Both the position numbers and the translations under genes were made by a program. Below the pieces are notes generated by a model. That model did no database searches, had not been told where the DNA came from, and saw only the letters and a list, made by a program, of their open reading frames with translations. From Sinorhizobium chiapasense (lineage in GTDB: Bacteria > Pseudomonadota > Alphaproteobacteria > Rhizobiales > Rhizobiaceae): DNA of 64,000 bases. The stretch is from the NCBI RefSeq assembly GCF_036488675.1, contig NZ_CP133148.1, forward strand, positions 1 to 64,000, in the 5' to 3' direction. Shown here one piece after another: positions 1 to 8,246 of this stretch (position 1 is its first letter; each line of letters begins with the position of its first letter).

Positions 1-1527
1 ATGCAGATGAATTTGGCGACGGCACCTGACGCGCGTCAGGCCGGAAGCAATCAGTCTCAGGCGGCGGGGGAAAAACAGGACATGCGGCATGACGCAGTTT
101 TTGAGCGGGTAAGTGCGCGTTTGAAAGCTCAGGTCGGTCCGGATGTCTTCGCAAGCTGGTTTGGACGTCTCAAGCTCCATTCGATTTCCAAGAGCGTTGT
201 ACGTCTTTCGGTGCCCACGACTTTTTTGAAGTCCTGGATCAACAACCGGTATCTCGATCTCATCACCAGTCTGTTCCAGCAGGAAGACGGCGAAATTCTG
301 AAGGTGGAAATCCTCGTCCGCACCGCGACACGCGGTGCACGTCCGGTTGCCCCCGAAGAAGCGATGCCGGTGGCGGCAGAAACGGCTCCGGCGGCCCCGG
401 CGCGTCGTCCGGCAATGGTCCAGCCAATTGCCTCGGTCGCAGCGGCGGCGGTGGCTGCGGTCCAGAAACCGACCCAGGCACCGCTTTTCGGCTCGCCGCT
501 CGACCAGCGCTACAATTTCGACAGTTTTGTCGAAGGTTCGTCGAACCGCGTGGCGCTCGCCGCCGCGCGCACGATCGCCGAGGCCGGTGCCGGCGCGGTG
601 CGCTTCAATCCGCTCTTCATCCATTCGAGCGTTGGGCTCGGCAAGACGCATCTCCTGCAGGCGATCGCGATTGCCGCCCTCCAGAGCGCGCGGGCGCCGC
701 GCGTCGTCTATCTGACGGCGGAATACTTCATGTGGCGCTTCGCGACGGCGATCCGCGACAACGATGCCCTGTCTCTCAAGGAATCGCTGCGCAACATCGA
801 TCTTCTGGTGATCGATGACATGCAGTTCCTCCAGGGCAAGTCGATCCAGCACGAGTTCTGCCATCTGCTGAACATGCTGCTCGACTCGGCCAAGCAGGTC
901 GTGGTTGCGGCCGACCGCGCACCCTGGGAGCTGGAATCGCTCGACAGCCGTGTTCGCTCGCGGCTCCAGGGCGGCGTTGCGATCGAGATGGAAGGTCCGG
1001 ATTACGAGATGCGTCTGGAAATACTGAAGCGGCGGCTCGAAGCCGCGCGCCAGGACGACGCATCGCTCGATATTCCGACCGATATCCTGTGCCATGTCGC
1101 GCGCAATGTCACCGCCAGCGGCCGGGAGCTGGAGGGCGCTTTCAACCAGCTGCTCTTCCGCCGCTCCTTCGAGCCTCAGCTCTCGATCGAGCGTGTCGAC
1201 GAATTGCTCGGCCACCTGGTCAATGCCGGTGAACCGCGGCGGGTGCGCATCGAAGACATCCAGCGCGTCGTCGCCAAGCACTACAACGTTTCGCGCCAGG
1301 AACTGGTCTCGAACCGCCGCACGCGCGTCATCGTCAAGCCGCGGCAGATCGCCATGTATCTATCGAAGACGCTGACGCCACGCTCCTTCCCGGAAATCGG
1401 ACGCCGCTTTGGCGGTCGCGATCACACGACGGTCCTGCATGCGGTGCGCAAGATCGAGGAGATGATTGCGGCGGACACCAAGCTCAGCCATGAGATCGAA
1501 CTCTTGAAGCGGCTGATCAACGAATAA
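1..1527 (+). CDS. dnaA: Chromosomal replication initiator protein DnaA
   Basis: DnaA binds DnaA boxes as an ATP-bound AAA+ filament and unwinds oriC. The 508-residue frame has the expected four parts: domain I (about 28-105, [13 protein letters not shown]), an Ala/Pro-rich linker (about 110-160), the AAA+ domain with Walker A GLGKT at 212-216 and Walker B VIDD at 270-273, and the C-terminal DnaA signature GGRDHTT at 471-477. The residues before the P-loop are SSV rather than the common GGV. The gene opens at base 1 of the window, so an upstream start cannot be excluded; Met28 (MRHDAVFE) is an internal alternative near the start of domain I. It is followed by a clear intrinsic terminator. No hemE, parAB or DnaA-box cluster lies beside it, so this need not be the origin. 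Confidence 0.97.
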   Translation: MQMNLATAPDARQAGSNQSQAAGEKQDMRHDAVFERVSARLKAQVGPDVFASWFGRLKLHSISKSVVRLSVPTTFLKSWINNRYLDLITSLFQQEDGEILKVEILVRTATRGARPVAPEEAMPVAAETAPAAPARRPAMVQPIASVAAAAVAAVQKPTQAPLFGSPLDQRYNFDSFVEGSSNRVALAAARTIAEAGAGAVRFNPLFIHSSVGLGKTHLLQAIAIAALQSARAPRVVYLTAEYFMWRFATAIRDNDALSLKESLRNIDLLVIDDMQFLQGKSIQHEFCHLLNMLLDSAKQVVVAADRAPWELESLDSRVRSRLQGGVAIEMEGPDYEMRLEILKRRLEAARQDDASLDIPTDILCHVARNVTASGRELEGAFNQLLFRRSFEPQLSIERVDELLGHLVNAGEPRRVRIEDIQRVVAKHYNVSRQELVSNRRTRVIVKPRQIAMYLSKTLTPRSFPEIGRRFGGRDHTTVLHAVRKIEEMIAADTKLSHEIELLKRLINE

Positions 1528-1561
1528 GCAATCCATGGATGGGTAGGCTGAAGCTTACGAA

Positions 1562-1588
1562 CGGGCCCGGTTCCGCCGGGCCTTTTTG
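1562..1588 (+). terminator. Intrinsic terminator of dnaA
   Basis: A GC-rich hairpin, GGCCCGG (1564-1570) with CCGGGCC (1576-1582), is followed at once by TTTTT. It lies 35 bases after the dnaA stop and has the classic rho-independent form. Confidence 0.85.
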
Positions 1589-1620
1589 TTGCGCGCATGC
1601 TGCAACGCAGGCTTTTTGGT

Positions 1621-1662
1621 CACGATGGTTCCGGTTCGAGTCGAACCAGAACCATCGACGTG
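1621..1662. repeat. Imperfect palindrome, dispersed repeat family
   Basis: Two arms, CACGATGGTTCCGGTTCGA and TCGAACCAGAACCATCGACGTG, form a long imperfect inverted repeat centred on about 1640. A related palindrome, with the same CACG...GGTCGA/TCGACC...CGTGATCT layout, occurs at about 45650-45700. The rest of 1589-1819 holds no gene that I can support. Confidence 0.6.
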
Positions 1663-1768
1663 ATCTGTTCGCAAGGATTGGAGCGGGATGCGGGCGCAAG
1701 CCCATGCGCATTTCCCTCACAGGGCGGCGGCCCATTCCGCAATCGACTGACTCTTTTTTCGCCTCGCT

Positions 1769-1795
1769 TGTCGGCTATCACTAGCTCCATTCGTC
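1769..1795 (+). promoter_or_regulatory. Candidate ECF-type promoter for the YCII-sigma operon
   Basis: TGTCGG (1769-1774) and CGTC (1792-1795), 17 bases apart, lie 25 bases before the first start codon of the operon. ECF sigma factors commonly recognise TGTC-like -35 and CGTC-like -10 boxes, so autoregulation is plausible. This is a pattern match only. Confidence 0.35.
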
Positions 1796-1819
1796 TTCAG
1801 ATCAGCCGAGGAGTTTTCA

Positions 1820-2194
1820 ATGCTTTATGCGGTGCTTTGCTACAACGATGAAAGCGTCACGAGTGCCTGGAGCAAGGAGGAGGACGACAGGGTCATGCGC
1901 GATCTTACCGCCGTCCAACGTAAGTATGTCGAAGCCGGCAAGCTTGGGCCGGTTGCGCGCCTCTTGCCGACGACGGCAGCTACGACATTGCGCCATGCCA
2001 CGGGCGAGACGATCGTCATCGACGGCCCCTTCGCCGAAACCAAGGAGCAACTGCTCGGTTTCTACCTGATCGATTGCGGATCGCTCGACGAGGCCCTCGA
2101 CTTCGCTCGCGAGCTGAGTTCCGCCAATCCCAGCTCGGGCTCCTACGAGATCCGCCCCCTCGCTCTCTTCAAGCCCGGTGAGCTTCCCTCATGA
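1820..2194 (+). CDS. YCII/DGPF-domain protein
   Basis: This 124-residue protein has the YCII-related fold and the diagnostic DGPFAETKEQLLGFYLIDC segment at about 73-91 that gives the DGPF family its name. Family members are small ferredoxin-like-fold proteins of uncertain biochemical role. They are very often encoded immediately beside ECF42-type sigma factors, exactly as here, where the stop overlaps the next start (ATGA, 2191-2194), indicating translational coupling. A GAGGAG ribosome-binding site (1808-1813) supports the start. The usual proposal is that DGPF proteins are partners or targets of the sigma factor; nothing in the sequence shows which. Confidence 0.88.
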   Translation: MLYAVLCYNDESVTSAWSKEEDDRVMRDLTAVQRKYVEAGKLGPVARLLPTTAATTLRHATGETIVIDGPFAETKEQLLGFYLIDCGSLDEALDFARELSSANPSSGSYEIRPLALFKPGELPS

Positions 2195-3465
2195 CAGACA
2201 CTGCCTGGATCGACCTCGCACTGGTTTCCGCCCGGCCACAGGCGATGGGCGCTCTTTTGCGCTATTTTCGCAATCTCGACATGGCCGAGGAAGCCTTCCA
2301 GGAGGCCTGCATCCGGGCATTGAAGGCCTGGCCGAAGAGTGGCCCGCCGCGGGATCCCGCGGCCTGGCTAATCTTCGTCGGCCGCAACAGCGGCATCGAC
2401 AAGGTGCGGCGCCAAGCGCGCGAGACGGCGCTGCCGCCTGAGGAGATGCTGTCGGACGTGGAAGACCGGGAGAGCGAACTCGCCGACCGCCTCGACGGTT
2501 CGCATTACCGCGACGACATTCTGCGGCTGCTCTTCGTGTGCAGCAATCCGACCCTGCCGGCGACCCAGCAGATCGCGCTGGCGCTCCGGGTCGTCTCCGG
2601 CCTCTCCGTCAGGCAGATCGCGCGCGCTTTTCTCGTCAGCGAAGCGGCGATGGAGCAGCGCATTACCCGCGCCAAGGCGCGCGTCGCGGCGGCGGGCATT
2701 CCCTTCGAGACGCCCGACGCCGCCGATCGCGCCGAACGGCTCGCGGCCGTGGCGACGATGATCTACCTCGTCTTCAACGAAGGCTATTCGGCGATGAATG
2801 GCCCGGAGGGCGTGTCGGCGGACCTCTGCGACGAGGCGATCCGGCTCTCCCGGCTGCTCCTCAGGCTGTTTCCGGCCGAACCGGAAATCATGGGCCTGGC
2901 CGCGCTGCTGTTGCTTCAGCATTCACGCGCCCGAGCGCGCTTCGATGCCCACGGTGCCATCGTTCTGCTGGAAGATCAGGACCGGCGATTGTGGAACAGG
3001 GGAATGATCACCGAGGCGCTTGCGATGATCGACAAGGCCATGCGCCACCGGCGTCCCGGCCCCTACCAGGTCCAGGCGGCCATTGCGGCGCTTCATGCGC
3101 GCGCCGAGCGTCCCGAGCTGACGGACTGGGAGGAAATCGAACTGCTCTATCAGACACTCGAACGTCTGCAACCGTCGCCGGTCGTCACCCTCAACCGCGC
3201 CGTTGCCGTGTCGAAGCGGGAGGGACCGGAAGCGGCATTGGCACTGGTCGAGCCGCTTGGCGAGAGACTCTCGGGCTATTTCTACTATCACGGCCTGCGC
3301 GGGGCTTTGCTCAAGCAGATGGGGCGCGTCGGCGAGGCGCGTGTTGCGTTCGACCGCGCCATAGCGCTCGCGACCAACGCGGCGGAGGCTGCCTATATCC
3401 GCATGCAGCTCGATCATCTTGCGGCAGAAACCGGTCGCCCGGACTCGGTCAAGGAAAAACAATAA
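2191..3465 (+). CDS. ECF sigma factor with C-terminal extension (ECF42 type)
   Basis: This 424-residue RNA polymerase sigma factor is far longer than the roughly 190 residues of a plain ECF factor. The N-terminal third carries sigma region 2 (about 25-55, RNLDMAEEAFQEACIRALKAW) and region 4 with a helix-turn-helix (about 130-172, SVRQIARAFLVSEAAMEQRI). The remainder is the DUF6596/TPR-like helical extension typical of the ECF42 group (VFNEGYSAMNG, repeated helices 285-405). No anti-sigma factor gene is adjacent; in this group the extension is thought to control activity. It is coupled to the DGPF gene upstream and followed by an SRPBCC and an NTF2-VOC gene on the same strand. Confidence 0.9.
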   Translation: MTDTAWIDLALVSARPQAMGALLRYFRNLDMAEEAFQEACIRALKAWPKSGPPRDPAAWLIFVGRNSGIDKVRRQARETALPPEEMLSDVEDRESELADRLDGSHYRDDILRLLFVCSNPTLPATQQIALALRVVSGLSVRQIARAFLVSEAAMEQRITRAKARVAAAGIPFETPDAADRAERLAAVATMIYLVFNEGYSAMNGPEGVSADLCDEAIRLSRLLLRLFPAEPEIMGLAALLLLQHSRARARFDAHGAIVLLEDQDRRLWNRGMITEALAMIDKAMRHRRPGPYQVQAAIAALHARAERPELTDWEEIELLYQTLERLQPSPVVTLNRAVAVSKREGPEAALALVEPLGERLSGYFYYHGLRGALLKQMGRVGEARVAFDRAIALATNAAEAAYIRMQLDHLAAETGRPDSVKEKQ

Positions 3466-3538
3466 AATATTGGCTGTCGCTGTCGGAGTCCGATTTCCCC
3501 GTTCGTCCTTGGACTGAAACCGCCACGGAGGATTGGAA

Positions 3539-4021
3539 ATGACCGCAGTAACCGACATCAAGCCCGCCGACGAGCGCGAACTGGTGCTCACCCGCCTCAT
3601 CGATGCGCCGCGCGAAAAGGTTTATCGCGCCTTCACGGACCCAGAGCTCCTGAAGCAATGGTTTGCGCCCTTGCCGTGGACGATCACGGAAGCGGAGCTC
3701 GATGTGAGGTCAGGTGGTACCAACCGTTTCGTCATGCGCTCCCCGGAGGGAGAGCTCTACCCCAATCAGGGCGTCTATCTGGAGGTTATTCCGAACGAGA
3801 AACTGGTCCTGACCGATGCATATACCGAAGCCTGGAAGCCTTCGGAGAAACCCTTCATGACCGCGATCCTGACTTTCGAGGACGAGGGCGGTAAGACCCG
3901 CTACACGGCCCGCGCTCGCCACTGGAGCGCGGCAGACCGGGAGGCGCACGAAAAAATGGGCTTTCATGAGGGCTGGGGTCAATGCGCCGACCAGCTCGCC
4001 GCGCTTGTCGCAAAACTCTGA
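3539..4021 (+). CDS. SRPBCC (AHSA1-like) domain protein
   Basis: A 160-residue START/Bet v1-fold protein of the AHSA1/YndB group. It shows the family opening (LVLTRLIDAPREKVYRAFTD), a WFAP segment after the first helix and the closing FHEGWGQCADQLAALV helix. These proteins bind hydrophobic ligands; the ligand is unknown. ATG 3539 is preferred to the in-frame TTG at 3533 because GGAGG (3527-3531) sits seven bases upstream of the ATG. It lies 73 bases behind the ECF42 sigma gene. SRPBCC, DGPF and VOC proteins recur in such sigma-factor neighbourhoods, so I place it in the same operon. Confidence 0.88.
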   Translation: MTAVTDIKPADERELVLTRLIDAPREKVYRAFTDPELLKQWFAPLPWTITEAELDVRSGGTNRFVMRSPEGELYPNQGVYLEVIPNEKLVLTDAYTEAWKPSEKPFMTAILTFEDEGGKTRYTARARHWSAADREAHEKMGFHEGWGQCADQLAALVAKL

Positions 4022-4076
4022 CACGAGCGGCGGCGGCCGCCGGCTGCCACCTTCATATCGATCAAGGAGATGAACC

Positions 4077-4943
4077 ATGTCCGACATCGGAACGAGAACC
4101 GACGCCGTCGCGGAGATCCGCGCGGTGATCGACGATTGGGAAGGGGCGATGCGCGAGAAGGATGCGCGCCGCGTGCTTGCGCAAGGCACGGACAATTGCC
4201 TCGTCTATTCGCTGGCGCCGCCTCTCAAGGAGGCAGCGGCGGGTGTCGAGGGCCTCGAGCAGTGGTTTTCCACCTGGAAGGGGCCGCTCGGATACCGGCT
4301 TCAGGAGCTGGAGATCTCGGCAGGCGGCGACGTCGCCTTCGCCACGGCGCTCACCCATCTCTCCGGCGAGAAACTGGACGGTGAAAAGGCGGCGTTATGG
4401 TTTCGCCAGACGCTCGGTTTGAGGCGCACGGAGAAGGGATGGAAGATCGCCCATCAACACGAGTCCGTGCCTTTCTACATGGACGGGAGCTACAAGGCGG
4501 CGATCGACCTCGAACCGACGTCAGAGGTCGATTGGCATGCGCCGTCGCGCTCGCCGATGGCCGGCGTCATCGCCTATCTCAACGTCCAGGACGCGAATGC
4601 CACGGTGGAATTCTACGGCCGTGCCTTCGGCGCCAAAGAGGTGGACCGCAGATACGCCGAAGATGGCAAACGCCTCATTCACTGTCATCTGACGATCAAT
4701 GGCGGCGCGCTGATGCTGAGCGATCCGTTCCCGGAATTCGGCTACGCCTGGAAGGCACAGGAGGGCGTGGTTCTGCATCTCGTCGTCGATGATGCGGATT
4801 TCTGGTGGAAGCGCGCCGTCGCCGCAGGTGCGGAGGTGACGATGCCGTTGGAGGTCGCCTTCTGGGGCGACTACTACGGGCAGCTTCGCGATCCCTTCGG
4901 CATCAGTTGGGCGATCGTCGCGCCGGTGAAAAAGGATAGCTGA
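4077..4943 (+). CDS. Fusion of NTF2-like (SnoaL) and VOC/PhnB-like domains
   Basis: A 288-residue two-domain protein. Residues about 8-130 form an NTF2-like/SnoaL domain (IDDWEGAMREKDARRVL, LEQWFSTWKGPLGY, WKIAHQHESVPF). Residues about 160-284 form a PhnB-type vicinal oxygen chelate domain (VIAYLNVQDANATVEFYGRAFG, MLSDPFPEFG, YGQLRDPFGISWAIV). Each family usually stands alone; the fusion puts two ligand-binding barrels on one chain. It is probably the last gene of the ECF42 operon (55-base gap after the SRPBCC gene, GGAGATGAACC before the start). The substrate is unknown. A palindromic repeat follows directly. Confidence 0.85.
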   Translation: MSDIGTRTDAVAEIRAVIDDWEGAMREKDARRVLAQGTDNCLVYSLAPPLKEAAAGVEGLEQWFSTWKGPLGYRLQELEISAGGDVAFATALTHLSGEKLDGEKAALWFRQTLGLRRTEKGWKIAHQHESVPFYMDGSYKAAIDLEPTSEVDWHAPSRSPMAGVIAYLNVQDANATVEFYGRAFGAKEVDRRYAEDGKRLIHCHLTINGGALMLSDPFPEFGYAWKAQEGVVLHLVVDDADFWWKRAVAAGAEVTMPLEVAFWGDYYGQLRDPFGISWAIVAPVKKDS

Positions 4944-4954
4944 GGAGCTACCGG

Positions 4955-5066
4955 CCCCTCATCCCGCTGCCGCGACCTTCTCCCCGCAAGCGGGGCGAAG
5001 GGGACGTGCCGCACTGTCCCAATCCCCTCTCCCCGTACCTACGGGGAGAGGGCTAGGGTGAGGGGC
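4955..5066. repeat. Rhizobial intergenic palindromic repeat (CCCCTCA...TGAGGGG)
   Basis: The element is bounded by CCCCTCAT and GGTGAGGGG and contains two hairpins: TTCTCCCCGCAAGCGGGGCGAA and CCTCTCCCCGTACCTACGGGGAGAGG. The same element, opposite in orientation and interrupted, is at 52378-52578. It fills the gap between the NTF2-VOC gene and the convergent hemW. Confidence 0.85.
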
Positions 5067-5085
5067 AGTCCTGGTCCATGACACA

Positions 5086-6267
5086 TCAGCAGGCGAGGTC
5101 TGCCACGACGGCGTCGAGGATCAGCATGCCGGCCGCGGTGCAGCGCAGCCGTGAATTGCCGAGCCGTTCGATGAAGCCGTGTTCGATCAGGAACTGTTCG
5201 CGGTCCGGGTCGGGATCGCGCCCGGAAAGGCTCTGCCAGCGGGCCAGATCGACACCTTCCTTCAGCCGAAGGCCCATCAGCAGGAGTTCGTCGGCCTGGG
5301 CTTCAGCGTCCAGAAGCTCGCGCTCGATCATGCCATGGCCGCGTCCTTCGACGAGCCGCAACCATTCTTCGGGCTTGCGTTCCGTCGCCGTCGCCACCTT
5401 GGCGCCGCCGATCGTCAGCCGCCCATGGGCACCGGGGCCGATGCCTGCATAGTCGCCGTAGCGCCAATAGGTGAGATTGTGCCGGCTTTCCGCACCCGGC
5501 CGTGCGTGATTGGACACCTCATAGGCCGGCATGCCGATCGCCGCTGTGATCTCCTGCGTCGCCTCATAGAGCGTGGCCGACTGTTCGCCATCCGGGACGA
5601 CGAGCTTGCCGGCCTTGTGCAGCCCGTAGAAGGGCGTGCCTTCCTCGATCGTCAGTTGATAGAGCGAGAGATGGTCGACTGCGTAGGAGACCGCCTCCTT
5701 CAGTTCGCGCTCCCAGGCCTCGACGGTCTGGTTCGGCCGGGCGTAGATCAGGTCGAAGGACATGCGCGGAAAAGTTTCCCGCGCCAGTCGGACGGCCTTT
5801 AGCGCGTCCTCGACGTTGTGCAGACGCCCCAGGAATTTCAGATCGCGATCGTTCAACGCCTGGACGCCGAGCGAGACGCGGTTGACGCCGGCGGCGCGAT
5901 AACCATGGAAGCGTGTCGCCTCGACGCTCGACGGGTTGGCCTCCATGGTGATCTCGATGCCGTCGGGCACGTGCCACTGATCGGCGATGCCGTTGAGAAT
6001 TGCATCGACGGTCGCCGGATCCATCAGCGAAGGCGTACCGCCGCCCATGAAAATGCTGGTGACCGTCCGCGGACCAGAGAGTTCGCGGGCTTCGGCCATT
6101 TCCCTGAGGAAGGCCGTGACGAACCGCGGCTGGTCCACGGGCTGATGGCGGACATGGCTGTTGAAGTCGCAATAGGGGCACTTCGCCGCGCAGAACGGCC
6201 AGTGCACATAGACCCCGAAGCCGGGGTCCATGCTGTCACCGATCGCCGAGAGCGGGGTCACATGCAT
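5086..6267 (-). CDS. hemW: Radical SAM heme chaperone HemW
   Basis: HemW binds heme and delivers it to haem proteins; such genes were long annotated as oxygen-independent coproporphyrinogen oxidase (hemN-like). The 393-residue protein has the 4Fe-4S/SAM motif Cys26-x3-Cys30-x2-Cys33 (CAAKCPYCDF), the GGGTPSL segment and the C-terminal HemN domain. True HemN has an extra N-terminal Cys region that is missing here, which favours HemW. ATG 6267 is 12 bases after the rdgB stop; ATG 6231 (MDPGFGVYVHWPF) is a credible alternative start. Last gene of the minus-strand set rph-VOC-rdgB-hemW. Confidence 0.92.
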   Translation of the reverse strand: MHVTPLSAIGDSMDPGFGVYVHWPFCAAKCPYCDFNSHVRHQPVDQPRFVTAFLREMAEARELSGPRTVTSIFMGGGTPSLMDPATVDAILNGIADQWHVPDGIEITMEANPSSVEATRFHGYRAAGVNRVSLGVQALNDRDLKFLGRLHNVEDALKAVRLARETFPRMSFDLIYARPNQTVEAWERELKEAVSYAVDHLSLYQLTIEEGTPFYGLHKAGKLVVPDGEQSATLYEATQEITAAIGMPAYEVSNHARPGAESRHNLTYWRYGDYAGIGPGAHGRLTIGGAKVATATERKPEEWLRLVEGRGHGMIERELLDAEAQADELLLMGLRLKEGVDLARWQSLSGRDPDPDREQFLIEHGFIERLGNSRLRCTAAGMLILDAVVADLAC

Positions 6268-6279
6268 CGTCTTTGTCTT

Positions 6280-6924
6280 TCAGGCGCCGAGGCAGGTTTC
6301 GGCGAACAGCTTGAAGGCACGGGCGCGGTGCGAAAGGGCCTGGCTGTCGCCGGGCTTCCATCCGTGCTTCTCTTCCGCGCTCATCTCGCCAAAGGTGGTG
6401 TCGTAGCCCTTGGGTTGAAAGACCGGGTCATAGCCGAAACCGCGCGTTCCGCGCGGCGGCCACACGACGTGGCCTTCGACCTCGCCGCGAAAGAGCTCGA
6501 CATGGCCGTCCGGCCACGCAAGGCAGAGCACGGAGACGAAGCGTGCGGTTCGGCTCTCGGGCGTCACCGCGCCCTTCGCGTTGAGCGCCTTTTCCACCTT
6601 TTCCATCGCCATGGCAAAGTCGCGGCTGCCGTCTTCGCGCTCGGCCCAATTGGCCGTGTAGACGCCTGGCGCGCCATCGAGAGCATCGATCGCAAGACCG
6701 GAATCGTCCGAAAGCGCCGGCAGACCGGAGGCCCTTGCTGAAGCGAGCGCCTTGATCGTCGCATTTTCTTCAAACGTCGTGCCGGTTTCCTCCGGCTCGA
6801 CGAAATCGAGATCGGCGGCCGATTTCGCCTCGAAGCCGAGCGGGCCGATCAGGTCGCGGATTTCGCGGATCTTGCCGGCATTGTGGCTCGCGACGACGAG
6901 CGCCTTGTCATCCAGTTTGCGCAT
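6280..6924 (-). CDS. rdgB: Non-canonical purine NTP pyrophosphatase (RdgB/HAM1)
   Basis: RdgB removes ITP, dITP and XTP from the nucleotide pool by hydrolysis to the monophosphate. The 214-residue protein begins [22 protein letters not shown], with the SHNAGK substrate-binding motif at the expected place, and has the FEENA, SDDSGL and GFGYDPVF family motifs. The start at 6924 is chosen because it places SHNAGK about 12 residues in, as in the family; a longer reading to 6966 would overlap the preceding gene. It lies between a VOC gene and hemW on the same strand. Confidence 0.95.
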   Translation of the reverse strand: MRKLDDKALVVASHNAGKIREIRDLIGPLGFEAKSAADLDFVEPEETGTTFEENATIKALASARASGLPALSDDSGLAIDALDGAPGVYTANWAEREDGSRDFAMAMEKVEKALNAKGAVTPESRTARFVSVLCLAWPDGHVELFRGEVEGHVVWPPRGTRGFGYDPVFQPKGYDTTFGEMSAEEKHGWKPGDSQALSHRARAFKLFAETCLGA

Positions 6925-6958
6925 TCTCTCTGTTCCATTCCCGCGGCTGCGGCCGCAT

Positions 6959-7375
6959 TCAATCAATCGCCCAAAGACCCGGCTCCGCGCATTCCAGGCT
7001 GTTGCCGGCCGGATCGCGGAAGTAGAAGGAGCGGGCGCCGTTGGGCCAGCGGATATCCGCTTCGATCAAAACCCCGGCGGCTTCGAGCTTGTCCTTCCAT
7101 GCGTCGAGCGCCTGCGCTGCGACGCGGAAGCACATGTGCCCGTTGCCGCTCGTCCCATGCGGCGGCACGGGAAGCGCCCCCGCCGCAGGCGGCTTGATGG
7201 TCTCGGCGGGATTGAAGATCAGCAACACGCCGGCACCACAGCGGAAGAAGACGTGCCGATTGCCGGCTCGGGTGATCCGCTGCAGGCCAAGCAGCGTGCC
7301 GTAAAAGGCCTCGGCGCGATCGAGATCCGCCGCATAGAGTGCAGTTTCGAGAATGCCTTCCAGCGCCGGGGTCAA
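6959..7375 (-). CDS. VOC (glyoxalase/bleomycin-resistance) family protein
   Basis: A 138-residue vicinal oxygen chelate protein with two beta-alpha-beta-beta-beta halves: [22 protein letters not shown] at the front, GHMCFRV in the middle and [20 protein letters not shown] at the end. Metal ligands of such proteins are typically His/Glu at the ends of strands; H135-like ligands cannot be assigned with certainty here. It sits between rph (15 bases) and rdgB (34 bases), so it is probably cotranscribed with these housekeeping RNA and nucleotide genes. Substrate unknown. Confidence 0.88.
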   Translation of the reverse strand: MTPALEGILETALYAADLDRAEAFYGTLLGLQRITRAGNRHVFFRCGAGVLLIFNPAETIKPPAAGALPVPPHGTSGNGHMCFRVAAQALDAWKDKLEAAGVLIEADIRWPNGARSFYFRDPAGNSLECAEPGLWAID

Positions 7376-7390
7376 GTTTCGTCCTTCCGA

Positions 7391-8110
7391 TCAGCCAGCG
7401 ATTGCCTGCTTCTGCAGCGCAATGAGCTCGGCGATGCCGTTCTTGGCGAGTGCCATCAGGCTTGCGAATTCCTCTTCGGTGAAGGGCTTGCCCTCGGCCG
7501 TTCCCTGGATCTCGACGAGACCGCCATTGCCGGTCATGACGAAATTGGCATCGGTCTCGGCGGCGGAGTCCTCGAGATAGTCGAGGTCGATTACGGCCTG
7601 GTTGGCGAAGATCCCGCAGGAAATGGCAGCGACGTGGTCCTTGAGCACGCGCTCGACCTTCACCATGTTGCGCGCCTCCATCCATTTCAGACAGTCGTAG
7701 AGCGCGATCCAGGCCCCGGTAATCGAGGCCGTGCGCGTGCCGCCATCCGCCTGGATGACATCGCAATCGATCGAAATCTGGCGTTCGCCGAGCGCCGGCA
7801 GATCGACGACGGCCCTGAGCGACCGTCCGATCAGCCGCTGGATCTCCTGCGTGCGGCCGCTCTGCTTTCCGCTTGCCGCCTCGCGTTTCATCCGCTCGCC
7901 GGTCGCACGCGGCAACATGCCGTATTCAGCGGTGACCCAGCCCTTGCCGCCGTTGCGCAGCCAAGCGGGGACCTTTTCCTCAAGGCTCGCCGTGCACAGC
8001 ACATGCGTGTCGCCGAAGCGCACGAGGCAGGAACCTTCCGCATGCTTGGAAAAATTGCGCTCGAAGGAAACCTTGCGCATTTGGTCGGTTTTTCTGCCGG
8101 ATGGCCGCAT
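7391..8110 (-). CDS. rph: Ribonuclease PH
   Basis: RNase PH is a phosphate-dependent 3'-5' exoribonuclease that trims tRNA precursors. The 239-residue length is usual for the family. Visible motifs are [20 protein letters not shown], the [29 protein letters not shown] segment (shown here in part; it carries the phosphate-binding Arg residues), [18 protein letters not shown] and the C-terminal [11 protein letters not shown] 8110 is used; a TTG two codons upstream is in frame. First gene of the minus-strand run ending in hemW, and divergent from hrcA with about 135 bases between them. Confidence 0.96.
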   Translation of the reverse strand: MRPSGRKTDQMRKVSFERNFSKHAEGSCLVRFGDTHVLCTASLEEKVPAWLRNGGKGWVTAEYGMLPRATGERMKREAASGKQSGRTQEIQRLIGRSLRAVVDLPALGERQISIDCDVIQADGGTRTASITGAWIALYDCLKWMEARNMVKVERVLKDHVAAISCGIFANQAVIDLDYLEDSAAETDANFVMTGNGGLVEIQGTAEGKPFTEEEFASLMALAKNGIAELIALQKQAIAG

Positions 8111-8246
8111 CGTCAACTCCTATTTTCTCTGCTGAGCCTTCTAGAGCATGGCGAACGCAAAGGGAACCGGCAGATATCGGCTGGGGGGATCGATTTTTCC
8201 CTTTTGCCATTGCTGGCGCGGACCACTATATTTCCGCTGGATAGGA

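Noticed and set aside
1..1820. Chromosomal origin beside dnaA
   Set aside because: No AT-rich unwinding region or cluster of DnaA boxes is visible. In Sinorhizobium the origin lies near hemE, which is not here.
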